From Variovorax sp. KBW07 (lineage in GTDB: Bacteria > Pseudomonadota > Gammaproteobacteria > Burkholderiales > Burkholderiaceae_C), in assembly GCF_003852515.1 (NCBI RefSeq), contig NZ_QAJK01000026.1:1-64000 (forward strand): a stretch of DNA of 64,000 nt, in the 5' to 3' direction. The notes beneath the pieces were generated by a model. That model was given only the letters and a program-made list of their open reading frames with translations, was not told the origin of the DNA and did no database searches. The position numbers and the translations under genes were made by a program. How positions within the stretch are numbered: position 1 is the stretch's first letter; every line of letters begins with the position of its first letter. Shown here in pieces: positions 47,462 to 57,448 of the stretch.

Positions 47462-48505
47462 CTACCGAAGGCGCTGGGCCACCCAACCGATCATTTTCGG
47501 TATGACCTCGTCGAGTCGCGTAACGGCACAGTGGCCTGTGTTGGCGAGCAACTCGACCACCGTGTCCTTGCGGCCTTCGAAGACCAGCGTGTCGTGTTGG
47601 GGGACATGGACGTCGTCCGCGCCATTGACCACCAGCATGGGCGCGTTCGCCTGAAGATCGAGCAGCGGGCGCAACGAGAAATCGGAAAGCGCGCGCGTCA
47701 CGTCTTCCAGCTGCGGGCGCTGGTTGAAGCCCAGTGCGTTGCCGACGATGTCCGTCATGCCGAAGCTCGCGACGCCCTTGGGGGCAAACGCCGCCTCGAC
47801 GGGGCCGCCGAGCACGATGGCCGCATCCACTTCGCCGGCGAGGCCCGAGCGGGCCGAGAAATAGCCGCCCATCGAAATACCGAGGTGGCCGACCTTGCGG
47901 GCCCCAAGGGACTTTGCCTCGGCCACCAGCCCGCTCACGATCTGCACGCTCGCCGCGGACATGGGAATCTGCGATTCGCCCGTGCCGGGAATGTCGAAGG
48001 CGATGACGCGCAGGCCTGCGTGCTGTGCGAAGGCGAGGAATATCTGCGGAAGGTCCATCTTCCAGGAGTCCACGCCGCCACTGGCCAGCAGAACCGGCGT
48101 GTCGGGCGCGGCGCCTTTGGGCGAAAAGATGTTGACGGCCACGGGAGTCGTTGAGCTACCGATAGGCAGTTGCAGCACGCGACGTTCGTGATCGAGGGGG
48201 AACTCGCGGGACCAGAGTTCGTACTGCGCGAGCTGGTGCTGCAACGCGCGCCGGCTGGCGTCGTTCGCGAGCGTGGGAAATTTTGCCCAGCCATAGGTGG
48301 CCGTTGCAAGGTCGTGCCGGCCTTCGCCTGCGTACCGTTTGGCGAGCTGCGACCATTCGAACACCCACCCGCCCGGCTCATCGACCCACATGCGCTTGAT
48401 CGATGCACGCACGGCATCGACGTCGGCGGGATCGAGCCCACGGGTCATCTGGGGATAGCGTTCATGGAAGAGTTCCTGCGGATCGATCGGCCATTCGTAA
48501 GACAT
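47462..48505 (-). CDS. FrsA/YqiA-like alpha/beta hydrolase
   Basis: A 347-residue serine hydrolase with GISMGG nucleophile motif at S211, an aspartate near 297 (VNGADDVHVP) and a histidine near 326 (NTGHCAVTR). An N-terminal helical cap (1-110) is similar to FrsA-type proteins. Substrate unknown. It lies 76 bp downstream of the SMP-30 gene on the same strand, so the two may form a lactone/ester catabolic pair. Confidence 0.83.
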   Translation of the reverse strand: MSYEWPIDPQELFHERYPQMTRGLDPADVDAVRASIKRMWVDEPGGWVFEWSQLAKRYAGEGRHDLATATYGWAKFPTLANDASRRALQHQLAQYELWSREFPLDHERRVLQLPIGSSTTPVAVNIFSPKGAAPDTPVLLASGGVDSWKMDLPQIFLAFAQHAGLRVIAFDIPGTGESQIPMSAASVQIVSGLVAEAKSLGARKVGHLGISMGGYFSARSGLAGEVDAAIVLGGPVEAAFAPKGVASFGMTDIVGNALGFNQRPQLEDVTRALSDFSLRPLLDLQANAPMLVVNGADDVHVPQHDTLVFEGRKDTVVELLANTGHCAVTRLDEVIPKMIGWVAQRLR

Positions 48506-48581
48506 GAGATTGCTCCTTTGAGGGTGATGGGAAAGAGGGGCGTGGCTGGGTGACCTGCCGGGGTTTCGAGCGGCAGAGTGC

Positions 48582-49601
48582 TCAACGCCAATGGGCCAGC
48601 GGCATGCCGGCCACAGGGGAGCGGAAGCTGGCGAGCGTGGTGCCCATCAGGCTGCCGAGGTAGACGGTTCGCAGATCGGGGCCGCCGAAGGTGATGCTGG
48701 CCATCCATGGCGCGAGCGTGCCGTGCGCCTTCGCCATCACATCCATCGTGAGCGTTCCGGCCGCGAAATGGGTTTCGAGAGCGGCAGTGGCTTCGGCATT
48801 TCCGTCATCGAGCAGCTCCAGCATTTCGCCCTCGGGCGTGATGGCGAGCAGCCGGTCGGACATGATCATCGTGACCCACAGGTTGCCGAAGGCATCGAAC
48901 GCCATGCCGTCCGGCGAGCCAGCTCCGAGAGATGAAGGGCCGAACACTTCACGCCCGGACAACGAGCCGTCGGCCGCGACTCGCAGGCGGGAGACCCGCT
49001 TGGCGGTTGTCTCTACGACATAGAGCCACTCTTCCTTTGCATCCAGCCGGACCTCGTTGGTGAACGCGAATCCGTCGGCGACAACGCGGGCGCCGCGCTC
49101 GTCCAGAAGAATGACGTAGCCGTCGTCGATGCCCGGCTTCAATGCTTCGGTCCAGGGATTGATGCGCGTGGACACCGTGATCCACAGCCGATTCCGGGCG
49201 TCGCGCAGAACGAAGTTCGCCTTTCCGATGGGCCGGCCGTCGATCGTGTCGAGCAGCACCCGGGACCGGCCATCGTCGCGCTGCATCAGCTCCAGCCGGT
49301 CGGTACCGAAGTTGGCGATCAGCAGGTTGCCGTCCGCGTCGAAAGCCAGGCCATTCGGCAAGGTTCCTGAAGTGAAGCGGCCATGCAGGTCGCTCGTGCT
49401 GTCGAAGTGCGAGTCGGTTTGCTGGGTGATCAGCCGCTGCGATCCGTCTGGCCGGATATGCATGACCCCGCCGCGGGCGTCGGCCACCCACAAATCGCCG
49501 CCCGATTCAGCCAGGACGCACTCGGGGCGCTTCAGGTCGACGCCGACGGGCGTCACCAACGACGGGTCGACCTTCCAGCCGCGCAGAGGGTTGGTTGCCA
49601 T
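48582..49601 (-). CDS. SMP-30/gluconolactonase-like protein
   Basis: A 339-residue six-bladed beta-propeller lactonase. Repeated blade motifs LAESGGDLWVADARGG, NGLAFDADGNLLIANFGTDR and PDGMAFDAFGNLWVTM are typical, and acid residues in them could bind the catalytic metal. Family members open sugar or aromatic lactones. The start at 49601 has CTGGAG. It diverges from a TetR gene across an AT-rich palindrome. Confidence 0.88.
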   Translation of the reverse strand: MATNPLRGWKVDPSLVTPVGVDLKRPECVLAESGGDLWVADARGGVMHIRPDGSQRLITQQTDSHFDSTSDLHGRFTSGTLPNGLAFDADGNLLIANFGTDRLELMQRDDGRSRVLLDTIDGRPIGKANFVLRDARNRLWITVSTRINPWTEALKPGIDDGYVILLDERGARVVADGFAFTNEVRLDAKEEWLYVVETTAKRVSRLRVAADGSLSGREVFGPSSLGAGSPDGMAFDAFGNLWVTMIMSDRLLAITPEGEMLELLDDGNAEATAALETHFAAGTLTMDVMAKAHGTLAPWMASITFGGPDLRTVYLGSLMGTTLASFRSPVAGMPLAHWR

Positions 49602-49657
49602 CTTGACTCCAGGAGTTTGCGAGGCGCAGCCTGGCGCCGCACGCTCACTTAATTGAC

Positions 49658-49671
49658 TATACGTATGTATA
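49658..49671. promoter_or_regulatory. Candidate operator between SMP-30 and tetR genes
   Basis: TATACGTATGTATA is an imperfect 7+7 palindrome (one mismatch) in an AT-rich patch of otherwise G/C-rich DNA. On the minus strand TTTCGA and TATAGT with 16-bp spacing form a possible SMP-30 promoter overlapping it. Confidence 0.45.
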
Positions 49672-49827
49672 ATATCTTCGAAAGATCCGCTTGAACATGG
49701 GGGCCGGAATTTATTGGGTTGGTAGTTGCGCGGATACCGCCGTTGGCCGAATGGGGCAGGGCAGTCGCGACGATTGGTTGAACGAATGGATAAACTTATT
49801 TCGCCTTGCCACCCCGAGCCGGTATTC

Positions 49828-50547
49828 ATGACCACCACCGCCACCACTGCAAAGACGCCACGAACGAGCGCGCCTAAAAAGCGCACACCGCAGCCCCGGC
49901 CCGACAGCGAGCAAACCAGGGAGCGCATCCTGGACAGTGCGGAAAAGCTTTTTGCGCGGCACGGATTTCATGGCACGTCGATTCGCGACATCGCCACCGA
50001 TGCGGACTATCAGTTCGCGCTGATCGGCTACCACTTCGGCGCCAAGCTCGACCTGATGGACAGGGTTCTTGGCCGGCGCGCGGAGGTGCTGAATGCCGAG
50101 CGGCTGGCATTTCTGGCGCAGGCGCGCACGCGCAGCAAGGGAGCGCCGTTGCCGGTGCGCACGCTCATGGAGGGCTATGTCGGAGCGCTCATGGCGCGGG
50201 CTTCCCGCAACGACGCGGGTTGGCGCAACTACACCCAGCTTGTCGGGAGCGCGGCTGCCAGTGCGGAGTGGGCGGAACTGACCGACCGGCACTTCAACGC
50301 AGTGGCGCGCGAGTACCTGGGCGAGCTGCAGCGCAGCCTGCCCAAGGTGCCCAGCGAGGCCCTGCACCAGGCCTTCTTCTTTGCAGTGGGCGCGATGGTG
50401 TCGGCGTGCGCGAGGCCGGGCCGGATCGAGACCCTGTCGCAAGGAAAGTTCAAGTCCAAGGAGCTCTCGACGCTGTACGAGAACCTGTGCACGTTCCTGG
50501 AGGGCGGCTTCAAGGCCGTTGCCAGCCGCCGCCCGGAATCGGGTTGA
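49828..50547 (+). CDS. TetR-family transcription regulator
   Basis: A protein of about 239 residues with a Lys/Pro-rich N-terminal arm, HTH (RERILDSAEKLFARHGFHGT, then SIRDIATDADYQFALIGYHF) and a TetR C-terminal domain of the CerR/YbiH kind. The start is uncertain: ATG 49828 has no ribosome site, nor has the in-frame ATG at 49786. It diverges from the SMP-30/hydrolase pair and is likely to repress it. Confidence 0.85.
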   Translation: MTTTATTAKTPRTSAPKKRTPQPRPDSEQTRERILDSAEKLFARHGFHGTSIRDIATDADYQFALIGYHFGAKLDLMDRVLGRRAEVLNAERLAFLAQARTRSKGAPLPVRTLMEGYVGALMARASRNDAGWRNYTQLVGSAAASAEWAELTDRHFNAVAREYLGELQRSLPKVPSEALHQAFFFAVGAMVSACARPGRIETLSQGKFKSKELSTLYENLCTFLEGGFKAVASRRPESG

Positions 50548-50655
50548 TGGGTCGGCCGGCGCTCATGCCTTCGAGACGAGGCCTGTTGCCATTGGCGCGG
50601 GCGCCGGATAGCCCGACAGATCCTTGGAAAATTTCGGGCCGATTAGACTGCCGCC

Positions 50656-51303
50656 ATGCAAGACATCATTGCCGGCTTTCTTCGCTTCCAGACGGAAGTG
50701 TTCCCCACTCGCAAGGAGCTCTTCAGGGAGCTGGCAAAGAGCCAGACCCCGAAGGCGTTGTTCATCTCGTGTTCGGACAGCCGCATGGTGCCCGAGCTCG
50801 TTACCCAGCGAGAGCCGGGGGATCTTTTTGTCATGCGCAACGCGGGCAATATCGTTCCTTCCTTCGGTCCCGAACCGGGTGGCGTCTCGGCAACCGTCGA
50901 GTTCGCCGTATCGGCATTGAAGGTCAGCGATATTGTCATCTGCGGGCACTCCGATTGCGGCGCCATGAAGGCGATTGCAACCTGTGCCTGCATGGACTCG
51001 ATGCCTGCCGTGAAGTCCTGGCTGCGCTACGCCGACGCCGCGCGCATGATCAATGAAGCGAAACCGCACGCGGACGAACGCTCGCGCGTGGATGGCATGG
51101 TGCGCGAAAACGTACTCGCCCAATTGAACAACCTGCGAACGCACCCGTCGGTTGCCCTGGCACTGGCCCAGGGTGCGCTCACGCTGCACGGCTGGGTCTA
51201 CGACATTGAAAGCGGCTCGATCGACGCGCTGGACATGGCGACGAATCGTTTCGTGCCGTTGGCGAACCATCCAGCGGCTGGAAAAAAGCCGGAGAGCGCC
51301 TGA
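50656..51303 (+). CDS. Beta-class carbonic anhydrase, CynT-like
   Basis: A 215-residue enzyme with zinc ligands C39, H98 and C101 and the D41-R43 dyad ([10 protein letters not shown] and [11 protein letters not shown]). It is normal in length and without the long tail of the first copy. Two carbonic anhydrases within 21 kb of each other is notable, but their sequences differ. Spacing to neighbours shows no operon. Confidence 0.95.
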   Translation: MQDIIAGFLRFQTEVFPTRKELFRELAKSQTPKALFISCSDSRMVPELVTQREPGDLFVMRNAGNIVPSFGPEPGGVSATVEFAVSALKVSDIVICGHSDCGAMKAIATCACMDSMPAVKSWLRYADAARMINEAKPHADERSRVDGMVRENVLAQLNNLRTHPSVALALAQGALTLHGWVYDIESGSIDALDMATNRFVPLANHPAAGKKPESA

Positions 51304-51353
51304 CGAGGCCGCCACCAGATATCGTGCTGTTCTGGCGGCCGGCCCCGGTGGCC

Positions 51354-52298
51354 TCAGTTCGGAGCCAAAGCTTCGTAGACCAGCACTGCAGCGGCCAGGT
51401 CCTCCAGCGCGGTACCCACAGCCTTGAAAACGGTCCGCCCGTCATTCGAGGCGCGTCCCCGAATCCTGCCCGCGGCCAGATCGGCGAGATCGCCCGCCAC
51501 ATCTTTGGCGGTGAACACGCCGCGCGACATGGGCCCGAGCAGTTCGCCGCTCTTCTGCAAGGCTTCCTGCGTATCGACAAACAGGCGTGCGCCAGCAAAG
51601 CAGGCATCGTCGGCTTCGCGCATCTGCGGCGTGAAACTGCCGATCAGGTCGAGGTGGCTGCGCGGCCGAAGCCACGCGCCCAGCACCACCGGCTGTGTGG
51701 CGAGCGTGGCACAGCTCACGATGTCGGCATCGCTTACCGCCTTGGCGAGGTCCGGCGCAACGGATGCCTCGATGTCCTGCACGCACAGCCGCGCGGCGAG
51801 TGCCTTTGCCGCAGATTCGTCGCGGTCCCACAGCACCACGCGTTCGATGGGACGCACGGCACGGCAGGCCTCGGGAACCAGGCTGCCGACGCGCCCGCAG
51901 CCGACGACCAGCAGACTGCGCGCATCGGTGGGCGCCAAATAAGACGCGGCCAGGGCCGACGCGGCAGCGGTGCGGCGCGACGTGATCTCGTTGCCGTCGA
52001 TCTGCGCCAGCGGCTCGCCCGTGCGTGCGTCGTACAGCACATAGGTCGAGAACAGTCCGGGCAGGCCGCGCTGCGCGTTCTCCGGGAAGATGGTCACCGT
52101 CTTGATGCCCATGTAGCGGTCGTGCTGCCACGCCGGCATGACGAGCACGGTGCGGGGCAGGGCGTCCGTCTCGGCCTGGAGCGAATGCGTGTGCCGCAAA
52201 GGGACCTCGCAGCCGGCGATGAACATGTCCCGAAGAGCCGGGATCAGGCGGTCGAAGGGCAGGGCACGGCGGGTGCTTTCGGTATCGATGATTTTCAT
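51354..52298 (-). CDS. Ornithine cyclodeaminase/mu-crystallin family protein
   Basis: A 314-residue NAD(P)-dependent protein. It has GIKTVTIFPENAQRGLPGL and the glycine motif LLVVGCGRVGSLV, and the family's C-terminal DLIGSFTP and GVFTAKDVAGDLADL. Members act as ornithine cyclodeaminases, pyrroline-2-carboxylate reductases or ketimine reductases; which applies here is open. It lies 40 bp downstream of the molybdoenzyme gene, same strand. Confidence 0.87.
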   Translation of the reverse strand: MKIIDTESTRRALPFDRLIPALRDMFIAGCEVPLRHTHSLQAETDALPRTVLVMPAWQHDRYMGIKTVTIFPENAQRGLPGLFSTYVLYDARTGEPLAQIDGNEITSRRTAAASALAASYLAPTDARSLLVVGCGRVGSLVPEACRAVRPIERVVLWDRDESAAKALAARLCVQDIEASVAPDLAKAVSDADIVSCATLATQPVVLGAWLRPRSHLDLIGSFTPQMREADDACFAGARLFVDTQEALQKSGELLGPMSRGVFTAKDVAGDLADLAAGRIRGRASNDGRTVFKAVGTALEDLAAAVLVYEALAPN

Positions 52299-52338
52299 GG
52301 GGTCGCGGATGGGATCAGGTAATTGAAGGTGCCGGCAG

Positions 52339-55300
52339 TCATGCCTCGAGCACCACGTCTTCAAGCGGGATGGCCTGGCAGGCCAGGCACACGGCTGGGT
52401 CTTCCGGTTCGCTGCCATGCAGATGGCGCACCTTGCCGCTCAACAGGCGCACGGCGCAGCTCTCGCATTGGCCCACGCGGCAGCCACTGGCCATCTGCAG
52501 GCCGAGCGATTCGCCGAAGGTGAGCAGCGTGCCTTGTTTGGGCGTCCACGTCGCGGGGGCGTGGCCCGAGCGCGCGAAGCTGACGGTGAAGCGCTGGTCG
52601 CCGTCGGTGGGCGGCGTGGTGGGCGAGCGGAATACCTCGCTGAAGATGTCGAAGCGCGGAACGCCCCGCGCCACCAGTCCGGCGGTCACGGCGTCCATCA
52701 TGGCGGGCGGTCCGCACATGTAGAAGCGGGCGCGCTGTGCGATGAGCGCATCGTCCACCACGCTCGCGTCGATGTAGCGGTCCGACTGGTAGTCGATGCC
52801 TTGGCGCTCCTGCGGCTGGGGTGCGTTGTAGTGGTCGATAACCCGCAACGGCGGCAGGCGCGCGCGGTGTTGCGCGATGCGCTCGCGAAAAGCGTGGGTC
52901 GTGCCGTTCTGGTTGGCGTAGTAGAGCCAGATGGCCGGCCCCTGCGCGCCGTCGGGCAGCGATTCGAGCAGGCTGATGAAGGGCGTGATGCCGATGCCGC
53001 CCGCGAAGAAGACCAGCGGTTGCGGCGAGCGGCGCGGCAGCACGAAGCCGCCGGACGGCGCCCGCAGCGCGAGGGTGTCGCCGACCTTCAACGCGCGGTG
53101 CAGATGGCTCGACACGCGCCCCTCGTGCGGCGTGCCGTCGGCCGAGCGGCCACGCTGGTGGCGCACGGCCACGCTGTAGCTGCGTCGGCCCGGCACCTCG
53201 GCCGCGCCCGTGAGCGAGTAGGCGCGCGTGACCTGCGTGCCGTCGTCCAGATGCAATTGCATCTCGACGTGCTGGCCGGGGCGGTAATCGGGCAGTTCGC
53301 CGCCATCGACCGGCTCGAAGTGGATGCCCAGCACGCCATCGGCCTCGGGCCGCAGCTCGCTGATGCGGAAGGGGCGGTAGCCGGGCCACTTGCGCTGCCG
53401 CAACTCCGTCGCCGGGTCGCGTTCGATGTCGCAGAGAAAGGAGCGATGCGGCACCGAGCCGCTCACCGGGTCGCAACGGTCGGCGGAGATGAGCGCGTTG
53501 AAGTTGCTGCCCAGCGCGCCTTCGACCGGCGGGCCGTCGCGGTCGAGCTGGGGGCAGCCCTGCCACCAGCCGAACTCGGCCACGATGACGTCGTCCGCCA
53601 GCTGGGGCGTGACGCGTGCGACGAAGCGGGCCTCGCCCACGCGCGTGCGGATGCGCATCCAGTCGCCGTCCACGATGCCTTTGGCGGCCGCCAGCGCGGG
53701 GCTCAATTCGGCCACCGGATCGGGCGCGCGCTTGCGCAGAGAGGGCAGGCTGCGGTGCTGGCTGTGGCAATAGAAGCCGTTCTTGGCCGAACTCAGCACA
53801 TAGGGAAAGCGGCCCTGGCGCGTGGCCTTGGCATCGCGCGGCGTGTCGGCTGGTTCGACGAAGGTGGCGACCGGCGGCTGGCCGTGGCGCAGCAGGGTTT
53901 CGGAATAAAGCTCGACGCGGCGCGTCGGGGTGTCGAAGCCGCGCACGCCGGTGGGTGTGGCGCGGGCGTATTTCTGCTCGCTCGCATCGATGGCGCAGGC
54001 AATGCCTTCGGGCCGGGCGCGCAGTTGGTCGACCGTGAGGCCGAGCGGCTCGAGCATGTGGTTCCAGCCAGCGTCGAGGCGGCCGCCGAAGAAGCCGTCG
54101 CCCATGCCCAGGCGAACGGCCAGATCGAACAGCACATCGTTGTCGGCGCGCGATTCGTCGCGTGGCGCCACCATGCGCTGGCGCAACTGCACCCAGCCGG
54201 CCGCGCGGTCATCGATCTCGAAGCCGATGCGCAGGCCTTCGCGCTCCCACGGCGTATTGACCGGCAGCAGGATGTCGGCGTACCTGGCGGCGGGTGTCTC
54301 GAACAAGTCGCAGTGCACGTGGAATTCGAGCTGCGACAGCGCCTGGTGCGCGAGCGCGGTGTCGGCCTGCGACACGGGCAGGTTGGTGCCGAAGGCCATA
54401 ATCGCGCGCACCTTGTAAGGCTCGCCTTCGACAATTGCGCGGTAAGTGTCGCGCGCCGTCACCCAGCCGTGCGCGGGCGGGCCGATAGGGCGCTCCGCCA
54501 GGCCGAGCGCCTTGGCGCGCTGCGCGTCGGGCAGCAGCGAGAGCGAGTTGACGGCGTTGACGCGCGGGCCGACGCGAACGCGATTCCCACCGATGCGATC
54601 GAAGCTGCCGCACAGCGCATACAACGTGGCGACCGCGCGCTCGGCTTGCGTCGCGTTGGTGTGCTGGCCGATGCCGGTCCAGGCGTGATAGGCCACGCGG
54701 CGGCAAGTGCCAAAGAGGTCGGCGACCGCGCGCAGCGAGGCCTCGGCAACGCCGGTGATGCGCTCGACATTCGCCGGCGTGTAGGCCGCGCAGCCCTGGG
54801 CCAGCAGTTCGAAGGCCGGAGCGCACGACAAGCGATGTGCGCCCACGTCGATCTCGACCGCGCCGCGCAGGCGGAAGTGGGCTGCGTCCTGGGCTTGCGC
54901 CGCCTGCTCGGTGTCGTAAGGCACCGCGCAGGCGAGCGCGTCGTTCCACGCCAGGAAGCGGTTGCCTTCGGCTTCGGGCCACAGGTCTTGCTCGCGCAGG
55001 AAGTGTCCGTTGTCGCCGCGCACCAGCAGCGGGGCATTGGTCCACGCGCGCACGAAACCTTCATCGAAGCGCGCGTCGGCGATCAGCAGGTGGACCAGCC
55101 CCAGCGCCAGTGCGGCATCGGTGCCGGGCCGCACGGGCAGCCAGGTGTCGGCCTGCCGCGCGAGCGCGGTGGGGCGCGGATCGATCACCACCATCTTCGC
55201 CCCGTTCGCGCGGCCACGGCCGATGGCGTTGGCCTGCGCCAGCCAGGTGTTCGCGGGGTTGTGACCCCACAGCACGATCAGCTCGGCCTGCGCGTAGTCG

Positions 55301-55806
55301 GCCGCGGGCATGCCACAGCCGAAGGTGAAGGCGTGCGCGAAGTCCTTGTGCCAGTTGCAAACCTCGGTCGCATAGCAGATGTTGGGGCTGCCGAAGAGAC
55401 GCACGAAGCGCTCGATCCAGTCGATGCTGTCCGTCAGCGGCGTGCCGCTGGGCGTGGTCACGGCGAACACCACCGACTCGGCGCCGCTCTCGGCCTTGAT
55501 GGCGCCCAGGCGCTGCGCGGTCTCGGCCAGCGCCTCGTCCCAGCCGATGCGCACCCAGCCCGGGTCCGCTTCGGTCTTGGGCCTGGTGCGGCGCATCGGG
55601 TAGCGCAGCCGGTGCGGGCTGTGCACAAGTTCGGGCGCGGCCTTGCCCTTCATGCACATCGCCTGGCCGGTGGGGTGCGAGGCGTCGGGCCGTACCGACA
55701 CCAGCATGTCGCCCTGCACCTCGTTGAGCGTGCCGCAGCGCGAACGGCAGAGCGTGCAGTAGCCCTGCTTGATTTGCGTGGCCGCTGCTGTCGTAGTCAC
55801 TTGCAT
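52339..55806 (-). CDS. Fusion of a molybdopterin oxidoreductase and a ferredoxin reductase/[2Fe-2S] electron-transfer module
   Basis: This single 1155-residue protein has two parts. The N-terminal 740 or so are a bis-MGD oxidoreductase with a [4Fe-4S] motif C17-x2-C20-x3-C24-x26-C51. C150 is a probable Mo ligand (EVCNW), and MopB blocks such as WGHNPANT are present. The C-terminal 400 are a class IA-like reductase: FAD motif RAYSLTG (near 862), NAD motif GGIGITPF (near 935), and a terminal [2Fe-2S] domain with C1109, C1114, C1117 and C1140/C1143. It could run NAD(P)H to the Mo centre without a separate partner. No signal peptide is seen, so it is cytoplasmic. The substrate is unknown. Confidence 0.9.
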   Translation of the reverse strand: MQVTTTAAATQIKQGYCTLCRSRCGTLNEVQGDMLVSVRPDASHPTGQAMCMKGKAAPELVHSPHRLRYPMRRTRPKTEADPGWVRIGWDEALAETAQRLGAIKAESGAESVVFAVTTPSGTPLTDSIDWIERFVRLFGSPNICYATEVCNWHKDFAHAFTFGCGMPAADYAQAELIVLWGHNPANTWLAQANAIGRGRANGAKMVVIDPRPTALARQADTWLPVRPGTDAALALGLVHLLIADARFDEGFVRAWTNAPLLVRGDNGHFLREQDLWPEAEGNRFLAWNDALACAVPYDTEQAAQAQDAAHFRLRGAVEIDVGAHRLSCAPAFELLAQGCAAYTPANVERITGVAEASLRAVADLFGTCRRVAYHAWTGIGQHTNATQAERAVATLYALCGSFDRIGGNRVRVGPRVNAVNSLSLLPDAQRAKALGLAERPIGPPAHGWVTARDTYRAIVEGEPYKVRAIMAFGTNLPVSQADTALAHQALSQLEFHVHCDLFETPAARYADILLPVNTPWEREGLRIGFEIDDRAAGWVQLRQRMVAPRDESRADNDVLFDLAVRLGMGDGFFGGRLDAGWNHMLEPLGLTVDQLRARPEGIACAIDASEQKYARATPTGVRGFDTPTRRVELYSETLLRHGQPPVATFVEPADTPRDAKATRQGRFPYVLSSAKNGFYCHSQHRSLPSLRKRAPDPVAELSPALAAAKGIVDGDWMRIRTRVGEARFVARVTPQLADDVIVAEFGWWQGCPQLDRDGPPVEGALGSNFNALISADRCDPVSGSVPHRSFLCDIERDPATELRQRKWPGYRPFRISELRPEADGVLGIHFEPVDGGELPDYRPGQHVEMQLHLDDGTQVTRAYSLTGAAEVPGRRSYSVAVRHQRGRSADGTPHEGRVSSHLHRALKVGDTLALRAPSGGFVLPRRSPQPLVFFAGGIGITPFISLLESLPDGAQGPAIWLYYANQNGTTHAFRERIAQHRARLPPLRVIDHYNAPQPQERQGIDYQSDRYIDASVVDDALIAQRARFYMCGPPAMMDAVTAGLVARGVPRFDIFSEVFRSPTTPPTDGDQRFTVSFARSGHAPATWTPKQGTLLTFGESLGLQMASGCRVGQCESCAVRLLSGKVRHLHGSEPEDPAVCLACQAIPLEDVVLEA

Positions 55807-55840
55807 CCGGGACCTGCCTGACTCAAGTCAGTCAAAGCAC

Positions 55841-57337
55841 TCAAGGCATCACCGGTGCGACATAGCCCAGCGTGCGCCCGAACGCCCAGAGCATGAAGAG
55901 CACCAGCGGCGCGTGCACCAGCAGTTGCAGGAAGGTGAAGCCCACGATGTCGCGTGCCTTCAGCGACAGCACGCCCAGCAGCGGCAGCATCCAGAACGGG
56001 TTGATCAGGTTGGGCAGCGCCTCGGCCGCGTTGTAGACCTGCACAGCCCAGCCCAGGTGCACCTTCAGGTCGTTGGCCGCCTGCATGACGTAGGGCGCCT
56101 CGATGATCCACTTGCCGCCACCCGAGGGAATGAAGAAGCCCAGCACGGCGGAATACGCGCCCATCACCACGGCGAAACTGTCGACGTTCGAGATGCTCAC
56201 GAACAGATGCGCGATGCGGTCCGACAACGTGATTCCCGCGTCGCCCTTGGCGCCCGTCAGCATGGCCGCGATGGCACCGTACAGCGGGAACTGGATGATC
56301 ACGCCCGCCGTCGACGGTACCGAACGCGACACCGCGTCGAGAAAGCTGCGCGGACGCCAGTGCAGCAGCAGCCCGATCATGAGAAACAGCAGGTTGTAGG
56401 TGTTGAGGCCCGAGATCGCGACCAGCGGGCTCTTGGCCATGAACTCCTGCGCCAGCCAGCCGAAGCCCAGCGCGCACAGCAGCAGCGTGAGCAGCGGGCT
56501 GCGCTCGAACCACTCGCCGGGGCGGCGCTCGGCGGATTCGGGAGAGGCCGGCTTCGCTTCCGAAAGGTCCACGCCCAGGTCCTGCGCCGTAACCGCGTGC
56601 TTCGCGTCGGGCGCCGACCACAGCGCGATGGCCACCGACACGACGATCAACACCAGCGCCATGACGACCGACTGCCACAGGAAGATGGTCTGGCTGAACG
56701 GGATCACGCCCGTGATGTCGAGAATGCTCTTGGGCAGGCTGCTGGCGTTGGCCTGCAGTTGCGCCGCCGACGAGCTGAGCCCCAGCGCCCACGTCGCGCC
56801 CATGCCCAGGTAGGCCGCCGCCCCGCCGGCACGGTAGTCCATGCGCAGGTCGAGACGGCCGGCCAGTGCGCGCACATACAGCGCGCTGAAGATCAGCGAA
56901 ATGCCCCAGTTGAAGAGCGACAAAATCATGCTGATCGCCGCCACGTAGGCGATGGCCTGGCGCCCCGACACGGGCAGTGCTGCCAGTTTGCGGATGAGCC
57001 GGGCCGCCGGTGGCGAGGTGGCCACCACGTAGCCGCCGATGGCTACCAGTGCCATCTGCATCGTGAAAACAATCAGGCTCCAGAAGCCGTCGCCGAACGA
57101 TTTGGCCACCGCTTGCGGGCTCGATCCGTTCAGCAGCGCGGCGCCCGCGACCACCACCACGGCGATGGCCGCGAAGACGAAGGCATCGGGAAACCAGCGC
57201 TCGGCCCAGGCCGTGAAGCGCAGGCCCAGGCGACTGAGCAGCCCGGCGGCGGCCGGGGCGTCTTGGGCATCGCGGGCGCCGCGGGGTAGAGGAGGGTGGG
57301 TGCCGGGGCCGGCGGAAGTCTGTGATGTCGATGGCAT
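55841..57337 (-). CDS. atoE: Short-chain fatty acid transporter (AtoE family)
   Basis: A 498-residue membrane protein with about 12 helices. AtoE-type blocks include FNWGISLIFSALYVR, GGAAAYLGMGATWALGLSSSAAQ and the conserved FFIPSGGGKWIIEAPYV loop. The family takes up butyrate and other short-chain acids. The start at 57337 has GGAG. It is the first gene of a minus-strand run with the molybdoenzyme 34 bp downstream, divergent from a LysR gene. Confidence 0.92.
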   Translation of the reverse strand: MPSTSQTSAGPGTHPPLPRGARDAQDAPAAAGLLSRLGLRFTAWAERWFPDAFVFAAIAVVVVAGAALLNGSSPQAVAKSFGDGFWSLIVFTMQMALVAIGGYVVATSPPAARLIRKLAALPVSGRQAIAYVAAISMILSLFNWGISLIFSALYVRALAGRLDLRMDYRAGGAAAYLGMGATWALGLSSSAAQLQANASSLPKSILDITGVIPFSQTIFLWQSVVMALVLIVVSVAIALWSAPDAKHAVTAQDLGVDLSEAKPASPESAERRPGEWFERSPLLTLLLCALGFGWLAQEFMAKSPLVAISGLNTYNLLFLMIGLLLHWRPRSFLDAVSRSVPSTAGVIIQFPLYGAIAAMLTGAKGDAGITLSDRIAHLFVSISNVDSFAVVMGAYSAVLGFFIPSGGGKWIIEAPYVMQAANDLKVHLGWAVQVYNAAEALPNLINPFWMLPLLGVLSLKARDIVGFTFLQLLVHAPLVLFMLWAFGRTLGYVAPVMP

Positions 57338-57448
57338 GGGTGTCTCCTGCTACTGCTATTGCTGCTGATGGAACCGTGGGCGTCCTCGTCACACGCCTGA
57401 CATGGGGTGCTGCGGGGATGTTAGGAATTACCGTCGACAATTCATAAT

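Noticed and set aside
52417-55821. A 1134-residue open frame on the plus strand opposite the molybdoenzyme
   Set aside because: It is a high-GC antisense shadow: it covers the real gene, shows Arg/Ala/His/Gln-rich sequence without motifs, and the minus-strand frame has complete cofactor motifs.
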